Part shown: positions 26,601 to 36,084 of the stretch, piece by piece
How positions within the stretch are numbered: position 1 is the first letter of the stretch
How the letters are laid out: each line of letters begins with the position of its first letter
Source of the DNA: Flavobacterium sp.
GTDB lineage: Bacteria; Bacteroidota; Bacteroidia; Flavobacteriales; Flavobacteriaceae
Direction of reading: 5' to 3'
Assembly (NCBI RefSeq): GCF_017744675.1
Contig: NZ_JAGIAV010000003.1
Coordinates: forward strand, 290,719 to 354,718
Length of the DNA stretch: 64,000 bases
Notes under the pieces: model-generated
What the model was told of the DNA's origin: nothing
Database searches by the model: none
The model's input: the letters and a program-made list of their open reading frames with translations, nothing else
Made by a program: the position numbers and the translations under genes

Positions 26601-27677
26601 GATGCTACTCAGGTCTGCGTCAAAGTTCGCGACACGGGTTCGGGAATCAGCGATAACGATAAACCGCTTGTATTTGAGAGATTTTATCAAGGAGAACAAA
26701 GTCAAAATGAAACCGGCAGCGGTCTTGGATTGCATATTGCAAATGAATACATACATCTTCATGGAGGTACTATAACCATTGAAGATAATATTCCGCATGG
26801 GTGTATATTTACCTTTAAGATCCCAATTAGAAAAAGCTCTGAAAAGAATTTGATGCTTAGTCCTGCTACGATTGATATTCCAAACATTGAAGAGGAAAAA
26901 ACAGAAAGTCCTACTGAACAAGTGGTTCTTTTTGTAGATGACAATAAAGACTTGTGCGAATTTATAGAAGACAACCTAAAAGATGACTTTACAGTACTTA
27001 CGGCCCATAATGGCCAAGAGGCTATCGAACTTTTGCAAAAACACAATATTACGGTTATTGTAAGTGATGTAATGATGCCTGTTATGGATGGAATTGAGCT
27101 TTGCAAATTGGTCAAAACCAATATCTACTGGTCCCATATTCCTGTAATTCTCCTCACAGCACGCACTGCTGAAGAATATCATATTGACGGATTAAAGTAC
27201 GGAGCAGATGATTATATCACCAAACCTTTTAATATTCATATTCTCAAACTTCGAATTAATAAATTTATCGAATGGACGAAAAAAAGCCATGCTGCGTTTA
27301 AACAAAAAATAGACGTTAATCCGCAGGAGATTACCATTACCTCTCTAGATGAAATTTTTATCGAAAAAGCGATAAAAGCCGTAGAGCAGCATATCAGCGA
27401 TACGGAATTTTCTGTAGAAAATCTAGGAGATATTTTAGGCTTAAGCCGAGGACATCTGTACAAAAAACTGATGTTCATAACGGGTAAAGGGCCTGCAGAA
27501 TTCATTCGAACCATACGTTTGAAAAGAGGACGCCAGCTTCTGGACAAAAGCCAGCTGCAGGTTTCACAGATAGCCTACGAAGTTGGATTTAATTCGCCTA
27601 AAAGATTTTCAAAATATTTCCGTGAAGAGTTCGGTTTATCTCCTTCTGAGTATTTAAAACTTCACAAAAAACTATAA
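23670..27677 (+). CDS. hybrid two-component system regulator (HTCS)
   Basis: This 1335-residue one-protein signalling system senses an oligosaccharide in the periplasm and activates PUL promoters. Order of parts: signal/TM leader; a long periplasmic sensor of beta-propeller repeats (many ...GxxWIGT..GL... units, about 25-690); a Y_Y_Y domain (about 700-780, YFYKIEGFNSEWIP); TM near 784-806. The HisKA domain has FFTNISHDLRTPLTLI and phospho-acceptor His844. The HATPase has NLLSNAFKYTPDGG and GSGLGLHI (about 955-1025). The receiver (about 1085-1200) has phospho-acceptor Asp1133 in VSDVMMPVMDG. A C-terminal AraC helix-turn-helix (about 1235-1335) ends in GFNSPKRFSKYFREEFGLSPSEYLK. All catalytic residues seem intact. 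ATG 23670 is used; ATG 23652 would add six residues. It is convergent with the minus-strand arm and probably controls the whole locus. Confidence 0.95.
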   Translation: MKKHKVLLLFLTLFGILSFQSILAQSNYIFHQLKTSEGFSSTNVKTFLRDSYGFLWIGTETGLNRYDGYEFKVYTTNSKKPNSLISNDILGLQEDGLGNIWVNFGHDNAIYNRDKDCFITDITSFLNKLHIRADSNCKIYVDKKKNLWVFNKKNIFFYDIKKRHTSVFTGVNIENPFFASVTDNGESVYCIENSQKCWQLNSTTGHIKNIKLPVSTRKNGTDEWHIVFLDSNNGLWTYFNNSPNEVFYRDDQTKKWSSITLKSSVDSDINFVSSIIENKPGEIWIGTDHKGLFIFDKSKNNITNCVQTPNKDNSLPSNNITYLYRDNDRTIWIGHSKKGLSFFNESFKNFINFKHPECSDISTIMEDHNEDLWIATDGKGLFKKDKKTGNTSRIPFPKAAITSLLEDRKNRIWIGTYQNGLFCWQNGVISQYTTKNSKLSNNNVWNLKQDRYGNIWIGSMGGKIQQLPADATSFDSVISVFEDQVFALDMFYDSGDELLLGTGYGLFNIDITNNKNVISYGNKKGTQKFKHFQISTVYKDKHNILWIAHNDGLNVWDPKKDTIYYFNKSNGLCDNSVSAILEDNRNNIWVTTPNGLSILTVSYDANDNLSISSKNYSVKDGLMDNYFNKHSILQLRNGDILLGNLDGYTIINPNKLLKENKPVSKIIFTGLTLGNQTIEVDSIYNGHKLLQHSTELLSKLTLRHDDRLITLKFTSTDLLNADKVKYFYKIEGFNSEWIPIQDNKIVISALPAGNYKLLVKAYDNASGWNDNIKVLALNVLPPFYLTVWAYLFYGLTIAGIIWYTVRRSKIRHHLKLEEQREKMNREKEWQINEMKLNFFTNISHDLRTPLTLIITPLQVLLNDAMDEVMRKKINVIHKNAQQLLSLINSLLDFRKLDAGIVSLNLKASEFVSFAEDICSSFNVYATERHIQLSFESEIDSLLMEFDKDKIQKTLTNLLSNAFKYTPDGGKIQVEISRDATQVCVKVRDTGSGISDNDKPLVFERFYQGEQSQNETGSGLGLHIANEYIHLHGGTITIEDNIPHGCIFTFKIPIRKSSEKNLMLSPATIDIPNIEEEKTESPTEQVVLFVDDNKDLCEFIEDNLKDDFTVLTAHNGQEAIELLQKHNITVIVSDVMMPVMDGIELCKLVKTNIYWSHIPVILLTARTAEEYHIDGLKYGADDYITKPFNIHILKLRINKFIEWTKKSHAAFKQKIDVNPQEITITSLDEIFIEKAIKAVEQHISDTEFSVENLGDILGLSRGHLYKKLMFITGKGPAEFIRTIRLKRGRQLLDKSQLQVSQIAYEVGFNSPKRFSKYFREEFGLSPSEYLKLHKKL

Positions 27678-27690
27678 AAACAACGCAATA

Positions 27691-27729
27691 AAAAAGCAGC
27701 CTTTAATCATCATTAAAGCTGCTTTTTTT
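27691..27729. terminator. bidirectional terminator between HTCS and CE1 esterase
   Basis: AGCAGC plus CTTTAAT on the left and ATTAAAG plus CTGCT on the right form a long stem with one bulged base and a CATC loop. A T-run follows on the plus strand (27723-27729) and an A-run precedes it, giving a T-run on the minus strand. It sits between convergent genes. Confidence 0.82.
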
Positions 27730-27799
27730 ATTTTTAGACCTATATTCGTTTTATTTAAAAGTGTTTCAAAAAACGACTATAAACTGCTTAAAAGAATTT

Positions 27800-28741
<942 letters not shown>

Positions 28742-30316
28742 TTATTCTGCTTTACCTGGTTGATACGTGAAGCTATCAAAATCAGCAAACGCTTTGGTGT
28801 TCTTGTTTTGAGATGTAGCGTATAGTCCAACATACACGCCTGTAAAACCTCCATTGGTCTCAGAACTTAGGTACCAAATATTGATTTTATCTAAAAACTT
28901 AAATTCCTTTCCATCCAAAGAATAGTAGAAGCTGTAAAAATCCTTACTGCCTTCCACTTTCAAATAAATCTTTTCCGCAGGAATTTCCACTTCGGATGCG
29001 GTATGGTTCAGTATGCCCATCTTATAACGCAACAATAATTTGTTTTTGCCTTTTTCTGTTTTTTTCAAAGAAAGGTCGTAATGCGCCTGACTCGAGTAGT
29101 ACATAGTCATACCTGCTTCATCTCCACTTTTTGCATTATCTAATGACATTACAGTAGATGCTGAAAAATCAATATGTTCCTGTCTGCGCCCTATAAAAGT
29201 TGGCGAATCGTTGTCGTCTAAAGATACCGAAGTGGCTTTTAATCGCAATGAACCTTTCTTTTCGGTAAGTGAATACTGTTGTAGGAAAGGATTTCTAAGA
29301 TAATTCCAATCGGTTGCGAGCTTTATTTCATCAAAATTAGTAGAATAATCATGAGGTTTTACAGCCTGGACAGGTAAAGTAGGCACATTCATATCTATAT
29401 TTACTGTGCCATTGCCATTTATTACGGGCCAAGCATTTGCATCCCATCTTACAGGAGCTAGAAATGTTTCTCGACCTAACACGTGATGCAACAGACTCTG
29501 CGGACGGAAAGCCAGAAAGACAATCCACCAAGAACCATCATGTGCTTGAATAAAATCGCCGTGTCCTGTACCTTGAATCGGGTTATTTTGAGCAATTTCG
29601 TTAATATGTGTCAAAATCGGATTGGCAGGATTGGACTCATAAGGTCCGTAAATGTTCCTGCTTCGCGCTATGGTTATTTTATGGCCGTATTCTGTACCTC
29701 CTTCTGAAATAAGCAGATAATACCAACCGTCTTTTTTATAAATGTGTGGGGCTTCAGGATAACGTCCTCCTGTTCCATTCCACACCGTTTGTCCTTTGGT
29801 AAGTTTTTTTCCTGTTTTAATATCAATTTCGCAGATCGTAATGCCATTCTGATTCGATACAAAATAAGATTTGCCATCCTCAAAATATAAAGAAGGATCT
29901 ATACCGCCTTGATCGACAAAAACGGGTTCTGACCATTCTCCTGCAGGATTATCGGTATGCACATAAAAATTTCCTCCGCCTGATACATTGGTCGTGACCA
30001 TATAAAAACGACCTTCATGATAACGGATTGTTGGAGCATAAATCCCAGCCGAAGGAGCACATTTGTCTAATTTAAGCTGAGAAGCACGCGTAAGACAATG
30101 CCCAATTTGGGTCCAATTGATTAAATCTTTACTGTGAAAAACAGGAACTCCTGGAAAGTACTCAAAGCTGGAAGTCACCAGATAATAGTCATCTCCTACT
30201 CTGCAAACACTCGGATCGGGATGAAATCCAGAAATAACAGGATTCTTGTATCCTTGCGCATTCAAGAAATGGCAGCATCCAACTATACTGATTAAAAGGA
30301 TAATTATTCTTTTCAT
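28742..30316 (-). CDS. GH43 alpha-L-arabinofuranosidase / beta-xylosidase
   Basis: This 524-residue enzyme has a five-bladed propeller. After a signal peptide (NAQ), YKNPVISGFHPDPSVCRVGDDYYLVTSSFEYFPG marks GH43 with the general base D34. The pKa-modulating D140 is in DQGGIDPSLYFEDG. The general acid E188 is in GGRYPEAPHIYKK. A C-terminal beta-sandwich (about 320-520) with DWNYLRNPFLQQYSL and WYLSSETNGGFTGVYVGLYATS is the accessory domain of the GH43 xylosidase/arabinofuranosidase group. In xyloglucan loci, GH43 enzymes of this kind remove arabinofuranose from xylosyl side chains. It starts 22 bp after GH3. Confidence 0.92.
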   Translation of the reverse strand: MKRIIILLISIVGCCHFLNAQGYKNPVISGFHPDPSVCRVGDDYYLVTSSFEYFPGVPVFHSKDLINWTQIGHCLTRASQLKLDKCAPSAGIYAPTIRYHEGRFYMVTTNVSGGGNFYVHTDNPAGEWSEPVFVDQGGIDPSLYFEDGKSYFVSNQNGITICEIDIKTGKKLTKGQTVWNGTGGRYPEAPHIYKKDGWYYLLISEGGTEYGHKITIARSRNIYGPYESNPANPILTHINEIAQNNPIQGTGHGDFIQAHDGSWWIVFLAFRPQSLLHHVLGRETFLAPVRWDANAWPVINGNGTVNIDMNVPTLPVQAVKPHDYSTNFDEIKLATDWNYLRNPFLQQYSLTEKKGSLRLKATSVSLDDNDSPTFIGRRQEHIDFSASTVMSLDNAKSGDEAGMTMYYSSQAHYDLSLKKTEKGKNKLLLRYKMGILNHTASEVEIPAEKIYLKVEGSKDFYSFYYSLDGKEFKFLDKINIWYLSSETNGGFTGVYVGLYATSQNKNTKAFADFDSFTYQPGKAE

Positions 30317-30338
30317 AATTGTAAATTATTGCAATGCT

Positions 30339-32543
30339 TTATTTAAAATTAAAATCTGCCACTCCTCTAATATCAGTAGCTGAAGCTCCAATCATTATTT
30401 TGAATTTGCCTGGTTCTGCAATCCATTCTTTTTTAGTGTCATCGTAATAAGAAAGATCTTTTTTTGTTAAAGTAAAACGAACTGTTTTTTCTTCTCCCGG
30501 CTCAAGCGAAACTTTTTCAAATCCTTTTAATTCCTTAATAGGACGAGGCAGGCTTGAGGTTTCGTCATTAACATAAAGCTGCACAACTTCTTTTCCTGCC
30601 ACTTTTCCTGTGTTTTTTATGGAAATTGTTACCTCTAAAGAGTCTGCAGCTGTGATCGTTTTTGATGAAACAGCTGGCTTTCCGTACTGAAATGTGGTGT
30701 AGCTCAATCCATATCCAAAAGGGAAAAGCACAGGGATTTTTTTAGTATCGTACCAGCGGTATCCTACTAAGATGTCTTCTTTATAATAGACATTTTTTCC
30801 GTCACCTGGATAACAAAGTTGGTCAAAAGCATGTGCTCCAACGTCTTCCAATTTTTTAGGAAACGAAATCGGAAGCTTTCCTGACGGATTTGCTTCGCCC
30901 GAAATAATATCAGCCAAAGCATTTCCTGCTTCCGAGCCCAAATACCATCCTTGTACAACGGCTTTCGCTTTGTTAAGCCAAGGCATTAAAACCGCATTTC
31001 CGCTTAATAGAACAACCACAACATTATTGTTTACTTTTTGTATTTCTTCAATCAGCTTGTCTTGACCAAACGGCAGACTCAACGATTTACGGTCACCGCT
31101 TTCACAATCCTGAAAATAATTTTTATTTAATCCTCCAACAAAGAGCACTATATCTGCATGGCGGGCAGTCTCGATAGCTGCGTTTTGCAAAGAATCAAGA
31201 TTTAATTTAGAGGGTTCTTCGGCGCCATAAAGCGGTCTTCCCGAAGCATATCCCATACTGTAAACAATATTATTTTCGCCGTATTTATTTTTTAATCCCT
31301 GCAAAGGAGAAATCTCATAAGCCGCTTTCAATGACGTAGAACCTCCACCAACAATCAGGCTTTTTACGGCATTTTCACCTATCACCGCAATTTTTTTATA
31401 TCTGCCTTTTGGAATAGGTAAAAATTGTTTCTCATTTTTAAGCAATACGATTCCTTCTTGTGCTATTTTTCTAGCTGCATCGCTATGCTCTGGCGAAACA
31501 AAACGGCCATAAGGACGATTCGCACTCATCGTAGTGCGGAAAATCATTCGTAAAATTCGGCTTGCTTTATCATCAAGTTTCGACATTTCATATTTACCCG
31601 ATTTAATTCCTTTCAGAAAAGGATCGGCTAAATAATAGCTCGAAAAAGGAAAATGACCTTGTGTAGTCAATCCGTTTGTATAAGTGCCCATTTCAATATC
31701 AAGTCCGCCATTGACCGCTTCGTCAGTATTGTGCACACCTCCCCAATCACTAACCACTACACCATCAAATTTCCAGTCGGTTTTTAAGATTTGGTTGAGT
31801 AAAATGTCGTTGTGGCAGCAATGTACGCCCCATATTTTGTTATAGGCTCCCATAATAGACCATACATTTCCTTCCTGAACTGCTGCTTTGAAAGCCGGAA
31901 GATAAATTTCATGCAAGGCACGATCGCTTACGTTGACATTAATTTCACCACGAGCAATTTCCTGATTGTTCAGAGCGAAATGTTTTACGCATGCCGCCAC
32001 TCCATTAGACTGCACACCTTGTACGTACGGAACTACCAATCGCGAAGCCAAAAAGGGATCTTCGCCCATGTATTCGAAATTTCGCCCATTAAGCGGCGTA
32101 CGGTAAATATTGATGCCAGGCCCTAACAGCATAGTTTTGTTTCGATATCGGGCTTCTTCGCCAATAGATGTGCCGTAAAGCTGTGCTATCTTTGGATTGA
32201 ATGTTGCCGCAAGACAAGTTAAAGCAGGAAAAGCAGTGCAGGAGTCATTTGTCCATTGTGCTGAGTTCCATTCGTCCCATAGTTTTTCATCGCTCACTCC
32301 ATGCGATCCGTCTGATGACCATACATCTGGTATGCCCAAACGCGGAACTCCTTTAGAGCTGAACTTTGACTGCGCATGGCAAAGCGCCACTTTTTCTTCT
32401 ACCGTCATTCGCGATAAGGCATCCTTTATACGAACTTCTATTGGCTGGCTTTCATCTAAATAAAGAGCAGATTGCGCCCATCCAAAAAATGGTGAGAGGA
32501 AAAAATATAGTAATAGTAAAACAGTGATATATCTTTTTTTCAT
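30339..32543 (-). CDS. GH3 beta-glucosidase (or beta-xylosidase)
   Basis: This 734-residue protein has a signal peptide ending near FFGWAQ and a TIM-barrel domain with GPGINIYRTPLNGRNFEYMGEDP and VKHFALNNQE. The nucleophile is D266 in FDGVVVSDWGG. The alpha/beta sandwich domain has QEGIVLLKNEKQFLPIP. The C-terminal fibronectin III-like domain has GYGLSYTTFQYG. Its role would be to release glucose from the non-reducing end of de-branched gluco-oligosaccharides, completing xyloglucan breakdown. It leads a tight GH3-GH43-esterase group. Upstream lies a 79-bp gap with a short CTTGC/GCAAG hairpin. Confidence 0.92.
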   Translation of the reverse strand: MKKRYITVLLLLYFFLSPFFGWAQSALYLDESQPIEVRIKDALSRMTVEEKVALCHAQSKFSSKGVPRLGIPDVWSSDGSHGVSDEKLWDEWNSAQWTNDSCTAFPALTCLAATFNPKIAQLYGTSIGEEARYRNKTMLLGPGINIYRTPLNGRNFEYMGEDPFLASRLVVPYVQGVQSNGVAACVKHFALNNQEIARGEINVNVSDRALHEIYLPAFKAAVQEGNVWSIMGAYNKIWGVHCCHNDILLNQILKTDWKFDGVVVSDWGGVHNTDEAVNGGLDIEMGTYTNGLTTQGHFPFSSYYLADPFLKGIKSGKYEMSKLDDKASRILRMIFRTTMSANRPYGRFVSPEHSDAARKIAQEGIVLLKNEKQFLPIPKGRYKKIAVIGENAVKSLIVGGGSTSLKAAYEISPLQGLKNKYGENNIVYSMGYASGRPLYGAEEPSKLNLDSLQNAAIETARHADIVLFVGGLNKNYFQDCESGDRKSLSLPFGQDKLIEEIQKVNNNVVVVLLSGNAVLMPWLNKAKAVVQGWYLGSEAGNALADIISGEANPSGKLPISFPKKLEDVGAHAFDQLCYPGDGKNVYYKEDILVGYRWYDTKKIPVLFPFGYGLSYTTFQYGKPAVSSKTITAADSLEVTISIKNTGKVAGKEVVQLYVNDETSSLPRPIKELKGFEKVSLEPGEEKTVRFTLTKKDLSYYDDTKKEWIAEPGKFKIMIGASATDIRGVADFNFK

Positions 32544-32622
32544 TATAGTATACTTTCTAATTTATTATCAGGTTAACAATACTTGCCTCAATAAGCAAGA
32601 GAGTCATTCCGAGATATTTTAA

Positions 32623-34605
32623 TTACTTTTCTGGATTAATTATAATTGCAAAACCGCCTCCAGGTGCCATTTGCACTTTCAGTTTGCTGGCATTGGTCAC
32701 TTTAATTATTTCACGTTTGTAATCTGTTGGGTCTTTTTCAGCATTCAATCCGTCTTTAAAAACTTCTGCTGTAAAGCTTCCTTTTCCAAGGAAAGATAAA
32801 TCGAGTTCTATTTCTCTAGCCGACCAATTGGTTAATCCGCCTACAAACCATGTATTGCCTTTTTTTCTGGCAATGGTAGCGTATTCGCTCACTTTTCCAT
32901 CTAGCGCCACAGTTTCATCAAAAGTGGTTGGAATTTGAGATATAAATGTGGTGCTTTCTTGTTCTTTCATGTAAGCTGTTGGACTATCTGCCATCATTTG
33001 CAGCGGCGCTTCATAAAGAACATACATACCCAGCTGATGGCATCTTGTACCTTGGCTCATAGGCAGTGAATTGCTTGGACGAAAATCTGCTTTTGTCGCA
33101 TTGCGCATAGCTCCCGGCGTATAATCCATAGGGCCAGCCAGCATTCTTATAAAAGGGATGCTTGTTTCATAATGCGGCATGTCATCATGTGGTGTCCATT
33201 TCGCATTTTCCAATCCTTTAACACCTTCAAAATTCACAATATTAGGATAGGTTCTTTGAATACCCGTTGGCTTATACATTCCGTGATAGTCAATAAGAAG
33301 TTTGTAAGAAGCCGCTTTTTTAGCAATATTATAAAGAGAATTTACCATTTTTTGATCGTCGCGGTCTATGAAATCTATTTTAAAGCCTTTCACTCCCATA
33401 TTCGAGTACTTGGTAAATGCATCATCTAAAACCTGATTTATAGCATACCATGAAGCCCAAAGGATGATTCCAATATTTTTTTGTTTCCCGTATTCGATAA
33501 GTTCTTTAATGTCCATAGCTGGCGAAATCTTCAAGATATCGGTTTCTTCACTCCATCCCTCGTCTATCACCACATATTCAATATTGTTTTTAGAAGCAAA
33601 ATCGATATAATATTTATAAGTCTGCGTATTGATTCCTGCCTTAAAATCTACTTTCGATATATTCCAGTCATTCCACCAGTCCCAAGCAACTTTTCCAGGT
33701 TTGATCCAGCTCATATCTGAAATTTGTGAAGGAGAAGAAAGTTTTTGAACCATATCATTATTCAAAAGCTCGGTGTCGTTTTCGCTTATGATGATTGCTC
33801 TCCAAGGAAAACTTCTACTGCCGTTTGTTTCAGCAATGTAGTTCTCTCTCTCAGACACCATGTAGTTCATTTTGTTATAGCCTCCTAAACGTTCTTTTTT
33901 TGGATAATGGGCAAATATTCCCTTCAGACCATATTGTGCCTCATTATTGCGTGTTAAAAACATGCCCGGATAGTCTTGGAGTTCAGCCTCAATAATAGCT
34001 GCCTTTTTTCCATTTCCTAAATCAACAAGAAGCGGAGAAATAGCCAATGAATCTTTGACAAATTTAGAAAGCGGAATTTCATCATAAAGCGCTTCGAAAG
34101 CAGAAGTGTACATGTCTTTCTCTCTTAAATCGCGAACATAAGGTACAAAAGCTTTATGGTCTTGACTGAAGTTAAAACTGGCTTCTTCAGACACAATGGT
34201 AATTTTTTTATTCTTATTTGTAAAAAAACGATACGCTACACCATCATTATAGGCTCTTAATATCAGACCAAAATTCCCTTTAAAATTTACAATGAGCTGA
34301 TTGTATTGGTCCACAACCGTTTTCTTCTTATAAACAGGCGTTTCAAAAGTAGTATTAGAAGCCGAATTTTTAGTGCTTGCAATTTTGGCATTGTTTCCTA
34401 AAACCTCTCCGCTGCCCAAGGTTAATGAAATAGCAGAAGGAGCAACGACTTCTGTATTGTTATGTTTCACAGACCATCGGATTTTGGTGCCGTTTTCTAA
34501 ATTCATCTCAATCTTTCCGTTGGGAGATTTGAGGTGAAGCACTTGCGCCGATCCGCTTGCTGATAAAAATATAAAAATAATTGCTTGTAATAATGTCCTG
34601 TTCAT
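32623..34605 (-). CDS. GH97 retaining alpha-galactosidase-type enzyme
   Basis: This 660-residue protein starts from ATG 34605, which gives the signal peptide MNRTLLQAIIFIFLSASGSAQ; the longer frame to 34638 adds a non-signal extension. The N-terminal super-sandwich (SPNGKIEMNLENGTKIRWSV) is typical of GH97. The barrel carries VKGFKIDFIDRDDQ with Asp411, followed by NFEGVKGLE with Glu460. This Asp/Glu arrangement is that of retaining GH97 members (alpha-galactosidase, beta-L-arabinopyranosidase), unlike the inverting SusB alpha-glucosidases with a second Glu base. An alpha-galactosidase is not obviously needed for common xyloglucan, so the substrate may be another side chain. It is preceded by a 340-bp gap with repeated elements. 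Confidence 0.9.
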   Translation of the reverse strand: MNRTLLQAIIFIFLSASGSAQVLHLKSPNGKIEMNLENGTKIRWSVKHNNTEVVAPSAISLTLGSGEVLGNNAKIASTKNSASNTTFETPVYKKKTVVDQYNQLIVNFKGNFGLILRAYNDGVAYRFFTNKNKKITIVSEEASFNFSQDHKAFVPYVRDLREKDMYTSAFEALYDEIPLSKFVKDSLAISPLLVDLGNGKKAAIIEAELQDYPGMFLTRNNEAQYGLKGIFAHYPKKERLGGYNKMNYMVSERENYIAETNGSRSFPWRAIIISENDTELLNNDMVQKLSSPSQISDMSWIKPGKVAWDWWNDWNISKVDFKAGINTQTYKYYIDFASKNNIEYVVIDEGWSEETDILKISPAMDIKELIEYGKQKNIGIILWASWYAINQVLDDAFTKYSNMGVKGFKIDFIDRDDQKMVNSLYNIAKKAASYKLLIDYHGMYKPTGIQRTYPNIVNFEGVKGLENAKWTPHDDMPHYETSIPFIRMLAGPMDYTPGAMRNATKADFRPSNSLPMSQGTRCHQLGMYVLYEAPLQMMADSPTAYMKEQESTTFISQIPTTFDETVALDGKVSEYATIARKKGNTWFVGGLTNWSAREIELDLSFLGKGSFTAEVFKDGLNAEKDPTDYKREIIKVTNASKLKVQMAPGGGFAIIINPEK

Positions 34606-34945
34606 TTGCTGTGTGGTTAATCTAGTTAGTAAATACATGTTTTTTGGTACGCTTTGAAAAAACTTAAAAACGTTCGCGTAAAGGTTATCTCTTTTGGAAA
34701 ACTGTTTTTGACATCTCGCTGCACTAATTCATATTGGTGCTTTGAATTATAGCTTCGAAGTTTTTTCAACGGGCAAATTTGACAAGAAAAAATAGCTAAC
34801 TACGGTACGCTTTGTATTAAAAAAGGGCAATAATTGTTGTAATCATCAATATTTTAGACAATATAAAGATGATTTGATATGGTTTTCCAAAAAGATCTGC
34901 TTCCAAAAACAGATAGTGGCTGAGAAATTAAATATTTCTTTTTTT
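34606..34945. promoter_or_regulatory. 340-bp gap upstream of GH97 with short direct repeats
   Basis: No gene is seen. GGTACGCTTTG occurs exactly at 34646-34656 and 34804-34814, with a degenerate GGTGCTTTGAA between them (about 34736). No exact minus-strand TAnnTTTG box was found. The repeats could be operator sites for GH97 expression. Confidence 0.4.
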
Positions 34946-35878
34946 TTAATTGATCAAGCCTTTTGCTTTAAGCCATCTGCCGCATGCCAGACTCCAATCA
35001 GACTCTGTGCTTCCAGATTTGCCTAGTCCGTAGCCGTGACCTCCTTTTTCGTAGAGATGGAGTTCGCAAGGAATTTTATTTTTCTTTAGCGCTAAAGCAT
35101 ATTCTATACTGTTTTCTACTGGTACAGCATCATCATTCATGGAATGAACTAAAAATGCTGTCGGAGTTTCGCTATTGACTTGCAGTTCGTTTGAAAAATT
35201 AGCAACCTGCTCCGCCGATGGTTTTTCGCCCAAAAGATTAATTCTCGATCCCATATGTGTTATATCATCACGCATCGATATTACTGGGTATATTAACAGT
35301 GAAAAATCTGGACGCGCACTAGTTGCATCAGCACTCTCATATACTTTTGCATTAAAATGCGTAGAAAGAGTAGATGCCAAATGCCCACCAGCAGAAAAAC
35401 CCATAATGCCAATCTTTTTAGGATCTATTCCCCACTCTTTGGCTCTACTTCTAACCAAACGGATAGCACGCTGTCCGTCTTGCATAGGACCGACAGATTT
35501 ATCAGTCATTATAGCAGCATCTGGCAATCGGTATTTTAATACAAATGCCGTAATACCAAGACTATTAAGCCATTGCGCAACCTGTTTTCCCTCATGACCG
35601 ATAGCCATTCCAGAATAACCACCACCAGGGCAGATAATGACGGCTGTTCCTGTTGCTTTTTCTGCAGGAGCAGGATACACATCTAATCTCGGATTCGTGA
35701 CACGCTGCATCCAGCTATCATCTGAATTGGTTTCTTTATAATCGGCATTAGCGATAGCACCAGGCACTTTCTTATCCCAAAGGTTAATGGTTTTGCTTTG
35801 TCCAAATGTTTTACCTGCTACCATAAGCATAATAAGCAATGCGGTTCTAATTCCTTTTGTTTTCAAAATATCTTTCAT
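34946..35878 (-). CDS. secreted alpha/beta-hydrolase, acetyl(xylan) esterase-like
   Basis: This 310-residue protein has a signal peptide in MKDILKTKGIRTALLIMLMVAGKTFGQ and an oxyanion segment VIICPGGGYSGMA. The nucleophile is Ser162 in GIMGFSAGGHLAS. The Asp is probably in HSMNDDAVP and the His in KGGHGYGLG. This matches the BD-FAE/acetylxylan esterase-like hydrolases common in Bacteroidota PULs, which remove acetyl groups from plant polysaccharides. The ATG at 35878 is used; the longer frame from 35944 would start inside a palindromic repeat element and lacks a leading signal peptide. Confidence 0.88.
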   Translation of the reverse strand: MKDILKTKGIRTALLIMLMVAGKTFGQSKTINLWDKKVPGAIANADYKETNSDDSWMQRVTNPRLDVYPAPAEKATGTAVIICPGGGYSGMAIGHEGKQVAQWLNSLGITAFVLKYRLPDAAIMTDKSVGPMQDGQRAIRLVRSRAKEWGIDPKKIGIMGFSAGGHLASTLSTHFNAKVYESADATSARPDFSLLIYPVISMRDDITHMGSRINLLGEKPSAEQVANFSNELQVNSETPTAFLVHSMNDDAVPVENSIEYALALKKNKIPCELHLYEKGGHGYGLGKSGSTESDWSLACGRWLKAKGLIN

Positions 35879-35907
35879 TTTAATTATTTCAATACTCTTT
35901 ACTAACT

Positions 35908-36082
35908 CGTTGGGTGAAATTACTTTTTTAACACATAGAAACATAGATTTTTATTGCTTCTGCTTAAGATTATAGAAAAAGCAAGCTTTAACACATAGTG
36001 CTATGTGTACTATTTTTAAGTGAAACACCTTTATTTATCCTCAAAAGCTATGTTTCTATGTGTTAAAAGTTTCGCCCAACGG
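35908..36082. repeat. nested palindromic repeat element
   Basis: Outer arms: 35908-35946 and 36048-36082 are inverted copies, including TTAACACATAGAAACATAG on the left and its complement on the right, flanked by CGTTGGG/CCCAACG. The centre holds another palindrome, ACACATAG-TG-CTATGTGT (35991-36008). Thus the ACACATAG motif occurs four times, two in each direction. It fills the gap between the GH2 stop and the esterase start. It has no coding capacity and looks like a small non-autonomous mobile or REP-like element. Confidence 0.7.
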
Positions 36083-36084
36083 GT

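Noticed and set aside
26382..26921. 179-residue minus-strand frame inside the HTCS
   Set aside because: It is antisense to the HisKA/HATPase region, which has intact catalytic motifs.
34639..34945. Possible small RNA or gene in the 340-bp gap before GH97
   Set aside because: No open frame with support, no convincing promoter-terminator pair; only short direct repeats were kept.
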